DNA of 64,000 nt from a bacterium (lineage in GTDB: Bacteria > CAIWAD01). The notes under the pieces are model-generated. The model was not told the origin of the DNA. It ran no database searches and saw nothing but the letters and a program-made list of their open reading frames with translations. Location: the NCBI GenBank assembly GCA_030429345.1, contig JAUIFJ010000010.1, positions 62,001 through 126,000 on the forward strand. The letters run 5' to 3'. The position numbers were made by a program, and so were the translations under genes. This document shows, piece after piece, positions 17,933 to 29,085 of this stretch; the stretch's first letter is position 1, and every line of letters starts with the position of its first letter.

Positions 17933-20797
17933 ATGGCGGCAGACCCCGAAACTTCCCTGCAGCAAGGCCTGGAGAAGCTCGCCGAGGAGCTCGTCTTTGC
18001 CGAACTGGGCGAAGCCGACGCTTCCCGGGGGCTGGCCGAGCTCATGGACAAGCTTGCCCAAGGCGCGGAAGAGGCGGGACTGCAGGAGATCCGCCTGCTC
18101 TTTCGCGAAGGGGCGCGCTTCCTGCATCGTCTGGGAAACGGGGAACCGCAGTCCTGCGCGGAACCTGCAGAGAGCCTGACCCTGCTGGTGCAGGCCCTGC
18201 AGCAGCTGGTGGTCGAGAAACGCCCTCTGCGCGAGGTGCTCCTGCCGGGCGACATGGATCTGCCGCTGGAGGAGCTGGGCCTGGCTTCTTCCAGCGACGA
18301 GGATCCGGAGCTCCAGGGCTGGGCCTGGTGCCTGGCCCAGCTGCCCCGCAGCGCCGGCGAGGAGATGCTCGCCGAGTTCCTGCAGGACCAGATCGGAATC
18401 CTGGAAGAAATGGAAGAGCTGCTCCTGCGCCTGGAGCAGCAGCCTCTGGCGGAGGACCTGGGCGAGCTGAAACGCCGGATCCACACGCTGAAGGGCGAGG
18501 CCGGCCTGCTTGGCCTGGCGGAAGTGGGCCGCCTGTGTCACGCCCTCGAATCGGCGATCGAAAGCCGTCCTTTCGGGAAAATCGACAGCCTGGTCTTCGA
18601 ATGCCGCGACTGGCTGATGAAGAAGCTGCTCTGGTGCGAGGACAAGGGGCCGCGTCCGGAAAGCCCGGATACGCTGATCGAGCGCCTGCTCGAACAGGAG
18701 GAGGCCGATTCCGGTCCGGTGATGGCCGCCGCGGACCTGGAGCACACGGGCGCTGGCGACTTCCTGCGGATTCCGGACGACACGGACATGCTGGCCGACT
18801 TCATCCAGGAGTCCCGTGATCACCTGGAGCACGTGGAGCTGCAGCTGCTGCGCCTGGAATCCGACGAGTACAACGAAGAAGACCTGAACGCCGTCTTCCG
18901 CGCCTTCCACACCATCAAGGGCCTGGCCGGATTCTTCCAGCTGGACGCCATCCAGTCCATGGCACACGAATCGGAGAGCCTGCTGGACAAGGTACGTTCC
19001 GGCAAGGTGGCCATCGTCGCGAGTACCCTGGACATCATCTTCGACTGCGCCGACATGCTGAAGAAGATGGTCGCCGCCCTGGCAGAGGCCCTGGAGAGCG
19101 GACAGCCGACGGCGGCGATCCCCCCCAGGGACGAGCTGCTGCACCGTGTGACAACTCTGCGATCGGCGCCCGCCGCCCGGAACACGAAACCGGATGAGCG
19201 CCCGCTGGGACAGATCCTGGTGGAGAACAGGGCCTTGCCCGTGGAGGAGCTGGAAGCCGCGCTGGAGAAGCAGCGCGACCTCCGTGTGCCGAAAGTGGGC
19301 GAGATCCTGGTCGAGGACGGCATGGCCCCCCGCCGCGTGGTCGACGAGGCCCTGCGCAGGCAGCGCGAGGAAGCGCCGCAGAAGCCGATCGGCCAGTTGC
19401 TGGTCGGCAACCGCCAACTGAACCCCGAAGACCTGGACGCGGCGCTCAAGCGCCAGCAGGAGCCGCGGGCCCCCCGCCTGGGCGAAGTGCTCGTCCGCGA
19501 AGGCAAGGCCAGCGCCGGCGATGTACGACAAGCGCTCAAGGGCCAGGGTCGAAATGGCGCGCAGGCCCGGGCGCGCGTCAGCGACATCGTCAAGGTCGAA
19601 TCGCACCGGCTCGACCTGCTGGTGGACACGATCGGCGAACTGGTGATCGCCGAGACGATGGTCGTGCGCAATCCGGAGATCCTCGAGCAGGGGGGCGAGA
19701 ACGGCCGGCACCGCATCCTGGGGCAGCTGGACAAGATCACGCGCGAGCTGCAGGAAATGGCCATGTCCCTGCGCATGGTCTCGCTGCGGAACACCTTCCA
19801 GAAGATGGCCCGTCTGACACGGGATGTGTCACGAAAGGTCGGCAAGCCTGTCGCCTTCCGCACGGAAGGGGAAGAGACCGAACTGGACAAGAACCTGGTG
19901 GACCGCATCGGCGATCCTCTGGTGCACATGATCCGCAACGCGGTGGATCACGGAATCGAGGACGATCCCGCCGAACGCCTGGCGGTCGGCAAGCCCGAGG
20001 CGGGGCAGGTGACACTGCGCGCGAGTCACAAGGGCGGCGGGATCTGGATCGAGGTCGCCGACGACGGCAAGGGGCTGGACCCGGAAAAGATCCGCGCCAA
20101 GGCCATCGAGCGCGGCCTGCTGGCCCCCGAGGACCGGCCCAGCGAGCGCGAGCTGCTGCACATGATCTTCGAGCCCGGCTTCTCGACGGCCAAGACCGTC
20201 ACCGATGTCTCCGGCCGCGGGGTCGGCATGGATGTGGTACGCCGCAGCATCGAGGTCCTGCGCGGATCGATCGAGGTGCAGAGCGAGCCCGGCAGGGGCA
20301 CGCGCTTCATGATCCGCCTGCCGCTGACCCTGGCGATCATCGAGGGCATGGTGACGCGGATCCAGGATGTGTGCTACATCTTTCCCACGCTGTCCATCGT
20401 GCGCCTGCTCGATCCGGAGGACGCGCACTTCGAGACGGTCGGGCGGACCCAGCTGCTTCTTCGCCTGGGGCAGGAACTCGTGCCGGCCTTCGACCTGGCC
20501 GAGGTCTACGGACTGCATCGGCGCTCGGACCGGAAGCCGCACGGGGTCTGCGTCATCGTAGAGGACGACAACGGCCGCGCCGCCTTCTTCGTCGACGAGC
20601 TTGTCGGACAGCAGCAGATCGTCATCAAGAGCCTGGGACAGACCTTCCAGGACCTGAAAGGCCTGAGCGGCGGGGCGATCATGCCCGACGGCCGCGTGGG
20701 ATTGATTGTAGACGTGGCCGGGCTCGTAAGACAGGCGATGCCGGCGGGATCAGGACGGCGAGCCGTCCATGAAACGGCACCGGCACTGCCGGCATAG
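17933..20797 (+). CDS. cheA: Chemotaxis histidine kinase CheA1 with two HPt domains and MshEN-like repeats
   Basis: The 954-residue protein has an N-terminal helical region, HPt1 with His184 ([12 protein letters not shown]) and HPt2 with His326 ([11 protein letters not shown]). Four about 30-residue repeats follow (residues about 424-540) in the form xLGxxLVxxxxLxxxxLxxALxxQ. Next come the dimerisation helices, the HATPase ([19 protein letters not shown], then [13 protein letters not shown]) and a C-terminal CheW-like domain. CheA proteins autophosphorylate and pass phosphate to CheY and CheB. The repeats occupy the place of the usual CheY-binding P2 domain and resemble MshEN, a c-di-GMP-binding module of type II/IV secretion ATPases. 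The kinase heads a plus-strand operon with MCPs, cheW and cheR. Confidence 0.93.
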   Translation: MAADPETSLQQGLEKLAEELVFAELGEADASRGLAELMDKLAQGAEEAGLQEIRLLFREGARFLHRLGNGEPQSCAEPAESLTLLVQALQQLVVEKRPLREVLLPGDMDLPLEELGLASSSDEDPELQGWAWCLAQLPRSAGEEMLAEFLQDQIGILEEMEELLLRLEQQPLAEDLGELKRRIHTLKGEAGLLGLAEVGRLCHALESAIESRPFGKIDSLVFECRDWLMKKLLWCEDKGPRPESPDTLIERLLEQEEADSGPVMAAADLEHTGAGDFLRIPDDTDMLADFIQESRDHLEHVELQLLRLESDEYNEEDLNAVFRAFHTIKGLAGFFQLDAIQSMAHESESLLDKVRSGKVAIVASTLDIIFDCADMLKKMVAALAEALESGQPTAAIPPRDELLHRVTTLRSAPAARNTKPDERPLGQILVENRALPVEELEAALEKQRDLRVPKVGEILVEDGMAPRRVVDEALRRQREEAPQKPIGQLLVGNRQLNPEDLDAALKRQQEPRAPRLGEVLVREGKASAGDVRQALKGQGRNGAQARARVSDIVKVESHRLDLLVDTIGELVIAETMVVRNPEILEQGGENGRHRILGQLDKITRELQEMAMSLRMVSLRNTFQKMARLTRDVSRKVGKPVAFRTEGEETELDKNLVDRIGDPLVHMIRNAVDHGIEDDPAERLAVGKPEAGQVTLRASHKGGGIWIEVADDGKGLDPEKIRAKAIERGLLAPEDRPSERELLHMIFEPGFSTAKTVTDVSGRGVGMDVVRRSIEVLRGSIEVQSEPGRGTRFMIRLPLTLAIIEGMVTRIQDVCYIFPTLSIVRLLDPEDAHFETVGRTQLLLRLGQELVPAFDLAEVYGLHRRSDRKPHGVCVIVEDDNGRAAFFVDELVGQQQIVIKSLGQTFQDLKGLSGGAIMPDGRVGLIVDVAGLVRQAMPAGSGRRAVHETAPALPA

Positions 20798-20822
20798 TGG
20801 ATCACAAAGCGAGGGCATGGAC

Positions 20823-22736
20823 ATGAGTTTGACGAGCACTTTCGGAATCAACGAGCAGAACCTCGAAATACGGCGTCGATTCATCCGCCTCGACGAGGAC
20901 GACCGGCAGCGCCTGCTCGAGCTGAAGGACTGGGCCGAGGAAGTCGCCGCCGACGTGGCGCGGGAGTTCTACGACTTCCAGTTCTCCTTTCCCCGTACCA
21001 AGGCCTTTTTCGACGACATCGCCGCGAAAAAGAACATTCCCCTGCCGCAGCTGCGCCAGGCCCTGGAAGCAGCGCAGGCCGGGTATTTCCGGGAAGTCTT
21101 CCGCGGAGCGGAGAGCAACTGGGGCGTGGAGTACTTCGAGAAGCGGCTGTTCGTCGGGGCGACGCACGACCGGATCAACCTGCCCTTCAAGTGGTACATC
21201 GGCTCCTACACCGAGTACATGGCGGTCGCGCGCAAGATGCTGGACCGGAAGTTTCCGGACGACCCTGCCAAGGTCCTGGACGCCCTGCTCAGCCTGTCCA
21301 AGGTCTTCAACTACGACATGCAGGCCATCGGCGACAGCTTCCTGCTGACCACCCTGCAGTCGGTGGGCATCGATGTCGAGTCGGTGGAGGCCGCTTCCGA
21401 CGAGGATCGCACCGAGCATGTAGGCACCATGAAGGAGCAGATCGGCCTGCTCATGGAGCAGATCTCGGCCATTGCGCAGGACCAGCTGGACGAGCCCTGT
21501 CTGGACACCGCGGTTCCCGGGCGGCTGGGCTTCGCCTTCAAGGAGGCTGTTACACGCCTGCGCTCGGCTTCCGACGACCTGCGCGACCTGGCGGAAGGGA
21601 CGATTCCCGAATTCCTGGACGACAGCGTCCAGGGCACGATCGCCGGTTCGGTCCACCGCACGCGGCATGTGATCCGCGACCTGATCGGGACCATCGAGGA
21701 GCAGGTGGAACGGGCGCAGCGTGGCGAGCTGAAGAGCCGCATCGACAGCTCGACCTTCAAGGGGGCCTTCCGCAAGCAGCTCGACGGCATCAACACCATG
21801 CTCGACCGCATTCTCGAACCGATGAATCACACCTTCGAGACCCTGGACAAGATGGCCCAGGGCGACCTGACGGCGCGCATCGAGGGCGAGTTCGAGGGTG
21901 ACCACAAGCAGGTCCAGCTGCAGGTCAACAGCGCTCTCGAGTCCATGGAAAGCACCTTCGGCAGCATTGTCGAGTCCGTGGTGCAGGTCAAGAGCGCCAG
22001 CGGGCAGATCGCCGACGGAGCCAAGACCTTCGCCGACGGGGCCAACATGCAGGCGGCGAGCATCGAGCAGATCTCGAGCTCAATCGAGCAGATGTCGGCC
22101 ACTGTCGAACAGAACGCCGACAACGCCCAGAACGCCAGCGGCCTGGCCCATGAATCACGGACGCATGCCAGCGCCGGGGGCGAGGCGATGACCCGCATGA
22201 TCGAGGCGATCCAGCGCATCAAGGACAGCAGCGACCAGACGGCGAAGATCGTCAAGACCATCGACCAGATCGCCAGCCAGACCAACCTGCTGGCGCTCAA
22301 CGCCGCCGTGGAGGCCGCGCGCGCCGGCGACGCCGGCCGCGGATTCGCCGTCGTCGCCGAGGAGGTGCGCAATCTGGCCCAGCGTACGACAGAAGCCGCC
22401 CGTTCGACCTCGGACATGATCTCCGATTCCGTGCGCAACGCGGATTCCGGAGTGCGCATCACATCCGAAGTCAACCAGGTGCTGAAGGACATCGTCCAGG
22501 GAACCACCAGCGTCAACGACCTGGTGGCCGAGATCGCCCGCAGCAGCAAGGAGCAGGCGGAAGGCGTGCGACAGATCAATGCCGCCGTCGCCGACATGGA
22601 TCGTGTGACGCAAAGCAATGCCGCCGGCAGCGAGCAGTCCGCCGGCGCGGCGCAGAGCCTGGACAACCAGATGGTCAGCCTGAACCGCCTGGTGTCCCGC
22701 TTCCGCATTGGCGCACAGGCTCAGAGCCAGTTCTAG
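20823..22736 (+). CDS. Globin-coupled methyl-accepting chemotaxis protein (HemAT-like)
   Basis: The 637-residue protein has no membrane helices. Residues about 12-160 match the globin-sensor (protoglobin) fold, with a candidate proximal heme ligand His115 in [19 protein letters not shown]. HemAT has the similar HVRIGLEPKWY. A helical linker and HAMP-like region (about 320-380) lead to the signalling hairpin, with tip [20 protein letters not shown]. It would sense O2 or another diatomic gas and control CheA1 through CheW. I chose ATG 20823 because GAGGG lies 7 bp upstream; an in-frame ATG at 20817 is too close. It follows cheA1 by 25 bp. Its C-terminus ends in SQF and lacks the acidic tail seen on the next MCP. 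Confidence 0.9.
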   Translation: MSLTSTFGINEQNLEIRRRFIRLDEDDRQRLLELKDWAEEVAADVAREFYDFQFSFPRTKAFFDDIAAKKNIPLPQLRQALEAAQAGYFREVFRGAESNWGVEYFEKRLFVGATHDRINLPFKWYIGSYTEYMAVARKMLDRKFPDDPAKVLDALLSLSKVFNYDMQAIGDSFLLTTLQSVGIDVESVEAASDEDRTEHVGTMKEQIGLLMEQISAIAQDQLDEPCLDTAVPGRLGFAFKEAVTRLRSASDDLRDLAEGTIPEFLDDSVQGTIAGSVHRTRHVIRDLIGTIEEQVERAQRGELKSRIDSSTFKGAFRKQLDGINTMLDRILEPMNHTFETLDKMAQGDLTARIEGEFEGDHKQVQLQVNSALESMESTFGSIVESVVQVKSASGQIADGAKTFADGANMQAASIEQISSSIEQMSATVEQNADNAQNASGLAHESRTHASAGGEAMTRMIEAIQRIKDSSDQTAKIVKTIDQIASQTNLLALNAAVEAARAGDAGRGFAVVAEEVRNLAQRTTEAARSTSDMISDSVRNADSGVRITSEVNQVLKDIVQGTTSVNDLVAEIARSSKEQAEGVRQINAAVADMDRVTQSNAAGSEQSAGAAQSLDNQMVSLNRLVSRFRIGAQAQSQF

Positions 22737-22745
22737 GAGGACCGG

Positions 22746-23270
22746 ATGAATTCCGTCGACGAAACGGCCGCCGCGCCCTTCGGCAAGTACCTGACCTTCA
22801 ACCTCTGCGAGGAGCAGTACGGGCTGGAGATCCTCAAGGTGCGCGAGATCATCGGCATGATGGACATTACTCCCGTGCCGCAGACCCGCGACCACGTGCG
22901 CGGCGTGATCAACCTGCGCGGCAAGATCATTCCGGTGATCGACCTGCGCACCAAGTTCGGCATGCCGCAGGGGGAAGACACGGAGGAGACCTGCATCATC
23001 GTGGTCGAGATGGACTACGACGGCGAGATGATCCTGATGAGCATCATCGTCGACTCGGTCAGCGAGGTGATGGACATCGAGGGAGCGGCCATCGAGGAGC
23101 CGCTTTCCTTCGGCGCAGGCTCGACCGGCCGCTACATCCTGGGCTTCGCCAAGGTCCGTGATACCATGAAGATCCTCCTGGACGTCGAGGCCGTGCTGAA
23201 GGCCGAAGAGAACATCGACCTGCCCAGTGTCGGCACTGTGGCAGAAGCTGCCGAAACCATGGGGGCGTGA
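22746..23270 (+). CDS. cheW: Chemotaxis coupling protein CheW
   Basis: The 174-residue protein is a single CheW domain: [19 protein letters not shown], then [20 protein letters not shown] and [11 protein letters not shown], the conserved receptor/CheA contact region. It bridges the two MCPs to the CheA kinase. A strong AGGAGG site precedes ATG 22746. It sits between the two MCP genes, and its stop overlaps the next start by one base. It is the only cheW in the window, so it probably serves both CheA1 and CheA2 or CheA2 has a partner elsewhere. Confidence 0.95.
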   Translation: MNSVDETAAAPFGKYLTFNLCEEQYGLEILKVREIIGMMDITPVPQTRDHVRGVINLRGKIIPVIDLRTKFGMPQGEDTEETCIIVVEMDYDGEMILMSIIVDSVSEVMDIEGAAIEEPLSFGAGSTGRYILGFAKVRDTMKILLDVEAVLKAEENIDLPSVGTVAEAAETMGA

Positions 23271-24892
23271 TGAGTACTGGTACACCCGAACACGGCGAGA
23301 CGCAACACGGTGACATGCTGCGTTCCCTGGTCGAGGGAGCGAAGGCCCACTTCATGGCCTGCGACATGAACTTCGTCGTGACCTACGCCAATCCTTCGGT
23401 GATCGAGATGATGCGCCGCTACCAGTCGGACATCCGCCGGGTCATGCCCGACTTCGATGTGCGCTCCCTGGTCGGCTCGCGGCTGGACCGGTTCCACAAG
23501 CGCCCGGAGAAGCAGGAGGCGCTGCTGAGGGATCCCGCGAAGTTGCCGCTGCAGGCCGAAGTGGCCATCGGCGAGCTGCGCTTCGCCTTGAACGCCGCGC
23601 CGCTGAAGAACGCCGAGGGCGAGATGATCGGCATCGGCGTGGAGTGGACGGACCTGAACGACCGCGAGAACTATCGCCGCGAAGTCCAGCGCGTGATCGG
23701 CGCCGTGCGCGAAGGGGATCTGTCCCTGCGCGGGGACCTGGGACGGCTGAGCGAGAACTACCGTCCGATGATGGCCGGCATCAACGAGATTCTCGATGCC
23801 GTGATCGCACCCATGACCGAAGCCAGCGAGGCCCTGCAGAAGATCAGCACCAAGGACCTGCGTGTCCGCATGAAGGGGGAGTATCACGGGGATCACGCGC
23901 GCATCCAGAAGAGCCTCAACCTGACGATGGAGACCCTGGACCAGGCGATCCTGCAGGTGGCGGATTCTGTATCACGGGTCGGATCGGCCAGCGGCCAGAT
24001 CGCGGAAGGCTCCAAGCGCATTGCCGACGGGGCCAGTCAGCAGGCCTCGAGCATCGAGCAGATCAGCAGCTCCCTGGAGGAGATGGGCTCGATGGTGTCC
24101 CAGAACGCCGACAACGCGGACCAGGCGCGCAAGCTCTCTCGCCAGGCCTTCGAAGCCGCCGAGCGCGGGGGGCAGGCCATGGAGCGCATGACCGAGGCCA
24201 TCCTGCGCATCAAGCAGAGCAGCGACCAGACCTCGCGCATCATCCGCACCATCGACGAGATCGCCTTCCAGACCAACCTGCTGGCGCTCAACGCGGCCGT
24301 CGAGGCGGCGCGCGCCGGGCAGGCGGGCAAGGGCTTCGCCGTCGTCGCCGAGGAGGTTCGCAGCCTGGCCCAGCGCAGCGCCGAGGCCGCCCGTGACACG
24401 ACGGAAATGATCGAGCAATCGGTGGTGCACGCCGATTCCGGTGTGCGGATCACGGACGAGATCCGCCTGGTGCTGAAGGACATCCTGAAGCACAACACGC
24501 GCTCCAACGACCTGATCAACGAGATCGCCGCCGCTTCCCAGGAGCAGTCGGACGGCGTCCAGCAGATCAACCAGGCCGTGGTCTCCATGGATCGTGTAAC
24601 ACAGGAGAACGCCGCCGGCTCGGAAGAGAGCGCCGGCGCCGCCCAGCAGCTCAACGAGCAGGTGGTCTCGCTGTCGGCACTCGTGCGCACCTTCCGGACC
24701 AGCGCCGGTGTCCGCACTTCGACCGGAGCGGAAGCGGCACCGGCGGCCATCTCCGCACCGGCCATGGAACACGAAGAGGCTGCCTGCCCTGTCTCGGCGG
24801 CCATGGCGCACAAGGCCCCGGAGCCGACCCGCTCCGGCCGTTCGGCCGAGGACCTGATTCCACTGGACGAGGACGACTTTGGCGACTTCTAG
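23270..24892 (+). CDS. Soluble PAS-domain methyl-accepting chemotaxis protein
   Basis: The 540-residue protein has no signal peptide or membrane helix. Residues about 15-135 form a PAS domain ([14 protein letters not shown], then FHKRPEKQE, a motif of MCP PAS domains). A HAMP-like linker is followed by the signalling domain with tip [20 protein letters not shown]. The tail ends in DEDDFGDF, an acidic, Phe-ended peptide like the C-terminal tethers that recruit CheR or CheB in other bacteria. ATG 23270 shares its A with the cheW stop. The last 14 bases overlap cheR, which starts at a TTG inside this gene. The ligand is unknown; PAS domains of this class may bind heme or flavin. Confidence 0.9.
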   Translation: MSTGTPEHGETQHGDMLRSLVEGAKAHFMACDMNFVVTYANPSVIEMMRRYQSDIRRVMPDFDVRSLVGSRLDRFHKRPEKQEALLRDPAKLPLQAEVAIGELRFALNAAPLKNAEGEMIGIGVEWTDLNDRENYRREVQRVIGAVREGDLSLRGDLGRLSENYRPMMAGINEILDAVIAPMTEASEALQKISTKDLRVRMKGEYHGDHARIQKSLNLTMETLDQAILQVADSVSRVGSASGQIAEGSKRIADGASQQASSIEQISSSLEEMGSMVSQNADNADQARKLSRQAFEAAERGGQAMERMTEAILRIKQSSDQTSRIIRTIDEIAFQTNLLALNAAVEAARAGQAGKGFAVVAEEVRSLAQRSAEAARDTTEMIEQSVVHADSGVRITDEIRLVLKDILKHNTRSNDLINEIAAASQEQSDGVQQINQAVVSMDRVTQENAAGSEESAGAAQQLNEQVVSLSALVRTFRTSAGVRTSTGAEAAPAAISAPAMEHEEAACPVSAAMAHKAPEPTRSGRSAEDLIPLDEDDFGDF

Positions 24893-25727
24893 CCCCACAG
24901 CGGACAAGGCGCGCTTCGACGAGCACAGCTTCAAGCGCTTCTGCGAGATTGTATACGACAGCAGCGGCATCCTGCTCGGCGAGAAGAAACGCTCGCTGGT
25001 AGAGGCCCGGCTGGGCAAGCGCCTGCGCGAGCTCGGTCTGGCTCGTCTCAAGGACTACCTGCCGCGCCTGGCCGGCAAGGAGGGGCGCGCCGAGATGGTG
25101 CAGATGCTGGACCTGATCTCGACCAATGTCACCAGCTTCTACCGCGAGGCGGATCATTTCCGCCAACTGGGAGAGATCATCGATGGCTGGGCCTCCTCCG
25201 GACAGAAGAAACTGCGCATCTGGTGCGCCGCCGCCTCGTCGGGCGAGGAGCCCTATACCCTGGCGATCACGGCGCTCGAAGCTTCGCGCGGCCGGATTCC
25301 CGACCTGAAGATCCTGGGAACGGACATCTCGACGCGTGTGCTGAAGAAGTGCGTGGCAGGTGTATACGAAGAAGCCAAGGTGGCTCCGGTTCCCGAGAAG
25401 CTGAAGCAGGAATACTTCGAGGCCGGTGTCGCTCCCGGCGGCCAGCGGATCTATTCGGTGCGCGAGAACATGCGCCGCATCCTGCTCTTCCGGCGCATGA
25501 ATCTCGTTGAGACACCCTATCCCCTGAAGGGGCCGATCGACGTGATCTTCTGCCGCAACGTGATGATCTACTTCGACAACAGGACACGCGCCCGGCTGCT
25601 GGCCGAAATGGAGCGCGTGCTGCGTCCCGGAGGGTACCTGATGGTCGGCCACTCGGAAAGCCTTGCCGGACGGCTCTGCAACCTGGAGCGGGCCGCCCCC
25701 TCGACCTACCGCAAGCGAGATTCCTGA
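24879..25727 (+). CDS. cheR: Chemotaxis protein methyltransferase CheR
   Basis: The 282-residue protein has the CheR N-terminal helical domain ([12 protein letters not shown], then [12 protein letters not shown]) and SAM-binding domain ([24 protein letters not shown], then [13 protein letters not shown]). It methylates glutamates on MCPs using SAM. The start is TTG at 24879, overlapping the upstream MCP by 14 bp. It is supported by GAGGA 6 bp before it and by the lack of any later start that keeps the N-terminal helix. A TTG start inside the previous gene suggests low, coupled expression. The substrate MCP immediately upstream carries a possible CheR-docking tail. Confidence 0.93.
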   Translation: MATSSPTADKARFDEHSFKRFCEIVYDSSGILLGEKKRSLVEARLGKRLRELGLARLKDYLPRLAGKEGRAEMVQMLDLISTNVTSFYREADHFRQLGEIIDGWASSGQKKLRIWCAAASSGEEPYTLAITALEASRGRIPDLKILGTDISTRVLKKCVAGVYEEAKVAPVPEKLKQEYFEAGVAPGGQRIYSVRENMRRILLFRRMNLVETPYPLKGPIDVIFCRNVMIYFDNRTRARLLAEMERVLRPGGYLMVGHSESLAGRLCNLERAAPSTYRKRDS

Positions 25728-25798
25728 ACACATTCCCCAATCGCGCACGGAGAAGCCGCTTCACGCTTCTCCCGGCAAGCCCACCTGCAGGAGACACC

Positions 25799-26647
25799 AT
25801 GAGCCGACGTGACGAGGTCCTGAAGCACATCGCGGAGTTGGAGGGACTTCCCGCCTCCACCGTAGACGCCTTTCGCCTGCTGAGCGACCCGGACTTCGAT
25901 GTCCGCGAGCTCTCGCAGGCCGTGCAACTGGATCCGGGCATGACCGCCAACCTGCTGCGCATTGCCAACTCGGGCTATTTCGGCGCAGCGCGCGAGATCC
26001 GGACCGTGGAAGAGGCGATCACGCGCCTGGGTCTGCGCAACCTCTTCAACATGCTCGTCACCTCCTCGACGGCGCCGCTGTTCCAGGAAGAGGTCCGCGG
26101 CTACGAAATCCCGGCCGGCCGCCTCTGGTCGCGTTCGGTGGCTACGGCCGTGGCGACCGACGAGATCGGCCGCAGCTGCCCTTCGCAGTTGCCGGAGCTG
26201 GCTTTCACGGCCGGATTGCTGCTGGACGCGGGGAAACTTGTGCTCGCGCCTTTCGTCGAGGACGAAGCAGAGGAGATCGCAGACCTGGTCGACGAGGGGC
26301 TGCCCTTCGACGAGGCGGAACGCGAGGTGCTGGGCATTGATCACGGGGAGGCGGGAAGCCTGCTGCTTGAGCGCTGGCACCTGCCGGAAGAGCTGTGTGA
26401 CGCCGTGTTCTGGCATCACCGACCGGAGGACGCCGGTTCGGGCGGGCCGGTGCTGGACTACACCCACCTGGCCGATCGCCTGGCCCTGGCGGCCGGTTTC
26501 GGCGAGGGCCTGGATACGACGAACTACCGCTTCTCCGGCAAGGCGATCACGCGCCTGGGCTACAATGTCAAGTGGGACCGGAAGTCCGTGAGACATATTC
26601 TCGAGGAAATGAAGGAACTGGAAGGGGCCTTCGCCGCTCCCGCCTGA
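25799..26647 (+). CDS. HDOD-domain signalling protein (second copy)
   Basis: The 282-residue protein is a full-length paralogue of the protein at 16176-17030: same opening (SRRDEVLKHI), DPGMTANLLRIANSGYFG, RLGLRNLFNMLVTSS, ATAVATDEI and EREVLGIDHGEAG. As in the other copy, the HD metal motif is degenerate (GLLLDAGKLVL), so a scaffold or regulatory role is more likely than phosphohydrolase activity. AGGAG precedes ATG 25799. It lies between cheR and cheB, which points to a role in adaptation or output of this chemosensory system. Confidence 0.88.
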   Translation: MSRRDEVLKHIAELEGLPASTVDAFRLLSDPDFDVRELSQAVQLDPGMTANLLRIANSGYFGAAREIRTVEEAITRLGLRNLFNMLVTSSTAPLFQEEVRGYEIPAGRLWSRSVATAVATDEIGRSCPSQLPELAFTAGLLLDAGKLVLAPFVEDEAEEIADLVDEGLPFDEAEREVLGIDHGEAGSLLLERWHLPEELCDAVFWHHRPEDAGSGGPVLDYTHLADRLALAAGFGEGLDTTNYRFSGKAITRLGYNVKWDRKSVRHILEEMKELEGAFAAPA

Positions 26648-27718
<1,071 letters not shown>

Positions 27719-27780
27719 GCCGGAGCCGGGCAGGTAGCCGCACATTCGAAGCGTCTCACGGCGCGCAGACCTGCCCCCCA

Positions 27781-27920
27781 GTCATTCCGTCGTCCCCGCC
27801 TCCCACGGCTGTCATCCCTGCCCCCAAGGCTGTCAACCCGCGCCCCCACGGCTGGCATTCCCCGCCCCCAAGGCTGTCAACTCGCGCCCCCACGGCTGGC
27901 ATTCCCCGCCCCCCACGGCT
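27781..27920. repeat. Tandem array of ~22 bp GC-rich units
   Basis: Six units of 21-30 bp run head to tail. Each begins GTCA or GGCA and ends CCCACGGCT or CCCAAGGCT. Units at 27832-27853 and 27876-27897 are almost identical, as are 27854-27875 and 27898-27920, so a 44 bp dimer is repeated. The array abuts a REP-like palindrome whose left edge (GTCATCCCGC) matches the unit start. There are no spacers, so it is not CRISPR. It lies in the 430 bp between convergent cheB and cheD-receiver genes. Confidence 0.75.
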
Positions 27921-27923
27921 GTC

Positions 27924-28109
27924 ATCCCGCGGCTTGACCGCGGGATCCTTGTCCGCGTCGCAGACCGGAGTGCCATTCGGCCTGACCATCAGTGATACAC
28001 TGCCTTGGGAGCACTTCTGCCTGCGGCCATGAGGCGGATTCCGCGGTCAAGCCGCGGAATGACAGCGGGGCGGAAGAAGCATGGGTCGGGATTCCCGCCT
28101 GCGCGGGAA
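27924..28109. repeat. Cluster of REP-like palindromes between convergent chemotaxis operons
   Basis: Three hairpins are visible. ATCCCGCGG/CCGCGGGAT with loop CTTGA lies at 27924-27946. TTCCGCGG/CCGCGGAA with loop TCAAG lies at 28039-28059; it is the first element inverted. TTCCCGC/GCGGGAA lies at 28092-28109. The facing pair resembles a BIME-type arrangement. With the tandem array to the left, these fill the gap at the meeting point of the two chemosensory operons and could block read-through in both directions. No gene is seen here. Confidence 0.65.
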
Positions 28110-28148
28110 TGACGGGTCTGCGGCGCGCGTGTGCGGATGTGTGACGTG

Positions 28149-29084
28149 CTACATCGCCTCGACGACCGTGGTGGCGGCGCGGCGCAGGGCCGGCAGGTAT
28201 TGCCTGGCGGCGTAGTCCAGGCCCTGGTAGATCTTCAGCTCGTCCTTGTCGAAGATCTCGATAGCGCCGTTGTTCTTTAGCTTGGCGCTCATCGCCGATC
28301 CCTGCTTGGCAATGGTGCTGACGATCACGACCGGGATCGGCTTGTACTTCATCAGTTTCTTGAGAAAGGTATTGCCGTCCATGCGCGGCATGACCACGTC
28401 CAGGGAAATCACGTCCGGGTCGCTCTCGAGGATCTTCTCTCGCGCCTCGTAGGGATCCTCGGCATAGGCGCAGACTTCCAGGTCCTCGCTGTCCGAGATG
28501 CAGCTGCCCAGCAGCCGTCTCACGGTTGGACTGTCGTCGACGACCAGCACGCGGATCTTGCGTCCCCGAATCTTGCGGACCTTGTCCTCCTGCTGCACAT
28601 TTTCGCTCAGCCGTTGGATGGGCGTGCAGCGTACCTCGCCCGTGCCGGAGTGCATGTGGATCTTGCGCCCCAGGTTCCCGCCCAGGTCTTCCTCGACAAT
28701 GGGGATCGAGAGCTTCTTCATGAATTCCCGCGCCACTTCCGCGTTGCGTTCCGGAATGCCCGAGACGGAGGTGGTGGGAGTCGAGCCCGCGGCTCCCAGG
28801 TGACCGATCACGTGGCCGCCGCCATAGAGCTTCGCCACCAGGTCGTTCTTGCGGCAGCCGGAGGTGCGCGCCACCTGGATCAGGTTGCGGATCGCGACGT
28901 CGCCGTACTTCCCCGGCTCCAGCCCGCCGCCCGTGTCTTCCGGCAGCATGTAGTGGTTCATGCCGCCCCAGCCGTTTCTTGCGTCGTGGAGACACACGGC
29001 GACACAGGAGCCGAGCAGGGTCGAGATCATGGTCTCGCTGCGGCAGAAGGTGGATTCGCCCGGAAGCAGAAAGCGGCGTTCCAT
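28149..29084 (-). CDS. CheD-receiver fusion protein
   Basis: The 311-residue protein joins two chemotaxis domains. Residues 1-160 are CheD, the receptor glutamine deamidase: STLLGSCVAVCL supplies Cys27 and GGMNHYMLP supplies His44, matching the known catalytic pair in number and context. Residues about 177-300 are a receiver (VVDDSPTVRRLL, phospho-acceptor Asp229 in SLDVVMPRMDG, VSTIAKQGS, then a degenerate FDKDEL where Lys normally follows). The receiver is most like the N-terminal domain of CheB, yet no methylesterase domain follows. It would couple phosphorylation to receptor deamidation. It is the last gene of the minus-strand operon, 1 bp after the cheA2 stop, with AGGAG upstream. Confidence 0.9.
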   Translation of the reverse strand: MERRFLLPGESTFCRSETMISTLLGSCVAVCLHDARNGWGGMNHYMLPEDTGGGLEPGKYGDVAIRNLIQVARTSGCRKNDLVAKLYGGGHVIGHLGAAGSTPTTSVSGIPERNAEVAREFMKKLSIPIVEEDLGGNLGRKIHMHSGTGEVRCTPIQRLSENVQQEDKVRKIRGRKIRVLVVDDSPTVRRLLGSCISDSEDLEVCAYAEDPYEAREKILESDPDVISLDVVMPRMDGNTFLKKLMKYKPIPVVIVSTIAKQGSAMSAKLKNNGAIEIFDKDELKIYQGLDYAARQYLPALRRAATTVVEAM

Positions 29085-29085
29085 G

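Noticed and set aside
27781-27920. Possible CRISPR array
   Set aside because: Units of about 22 bp are contiguous with no unique spacers, and no cas gene is nearby. It is a tandem repeat.
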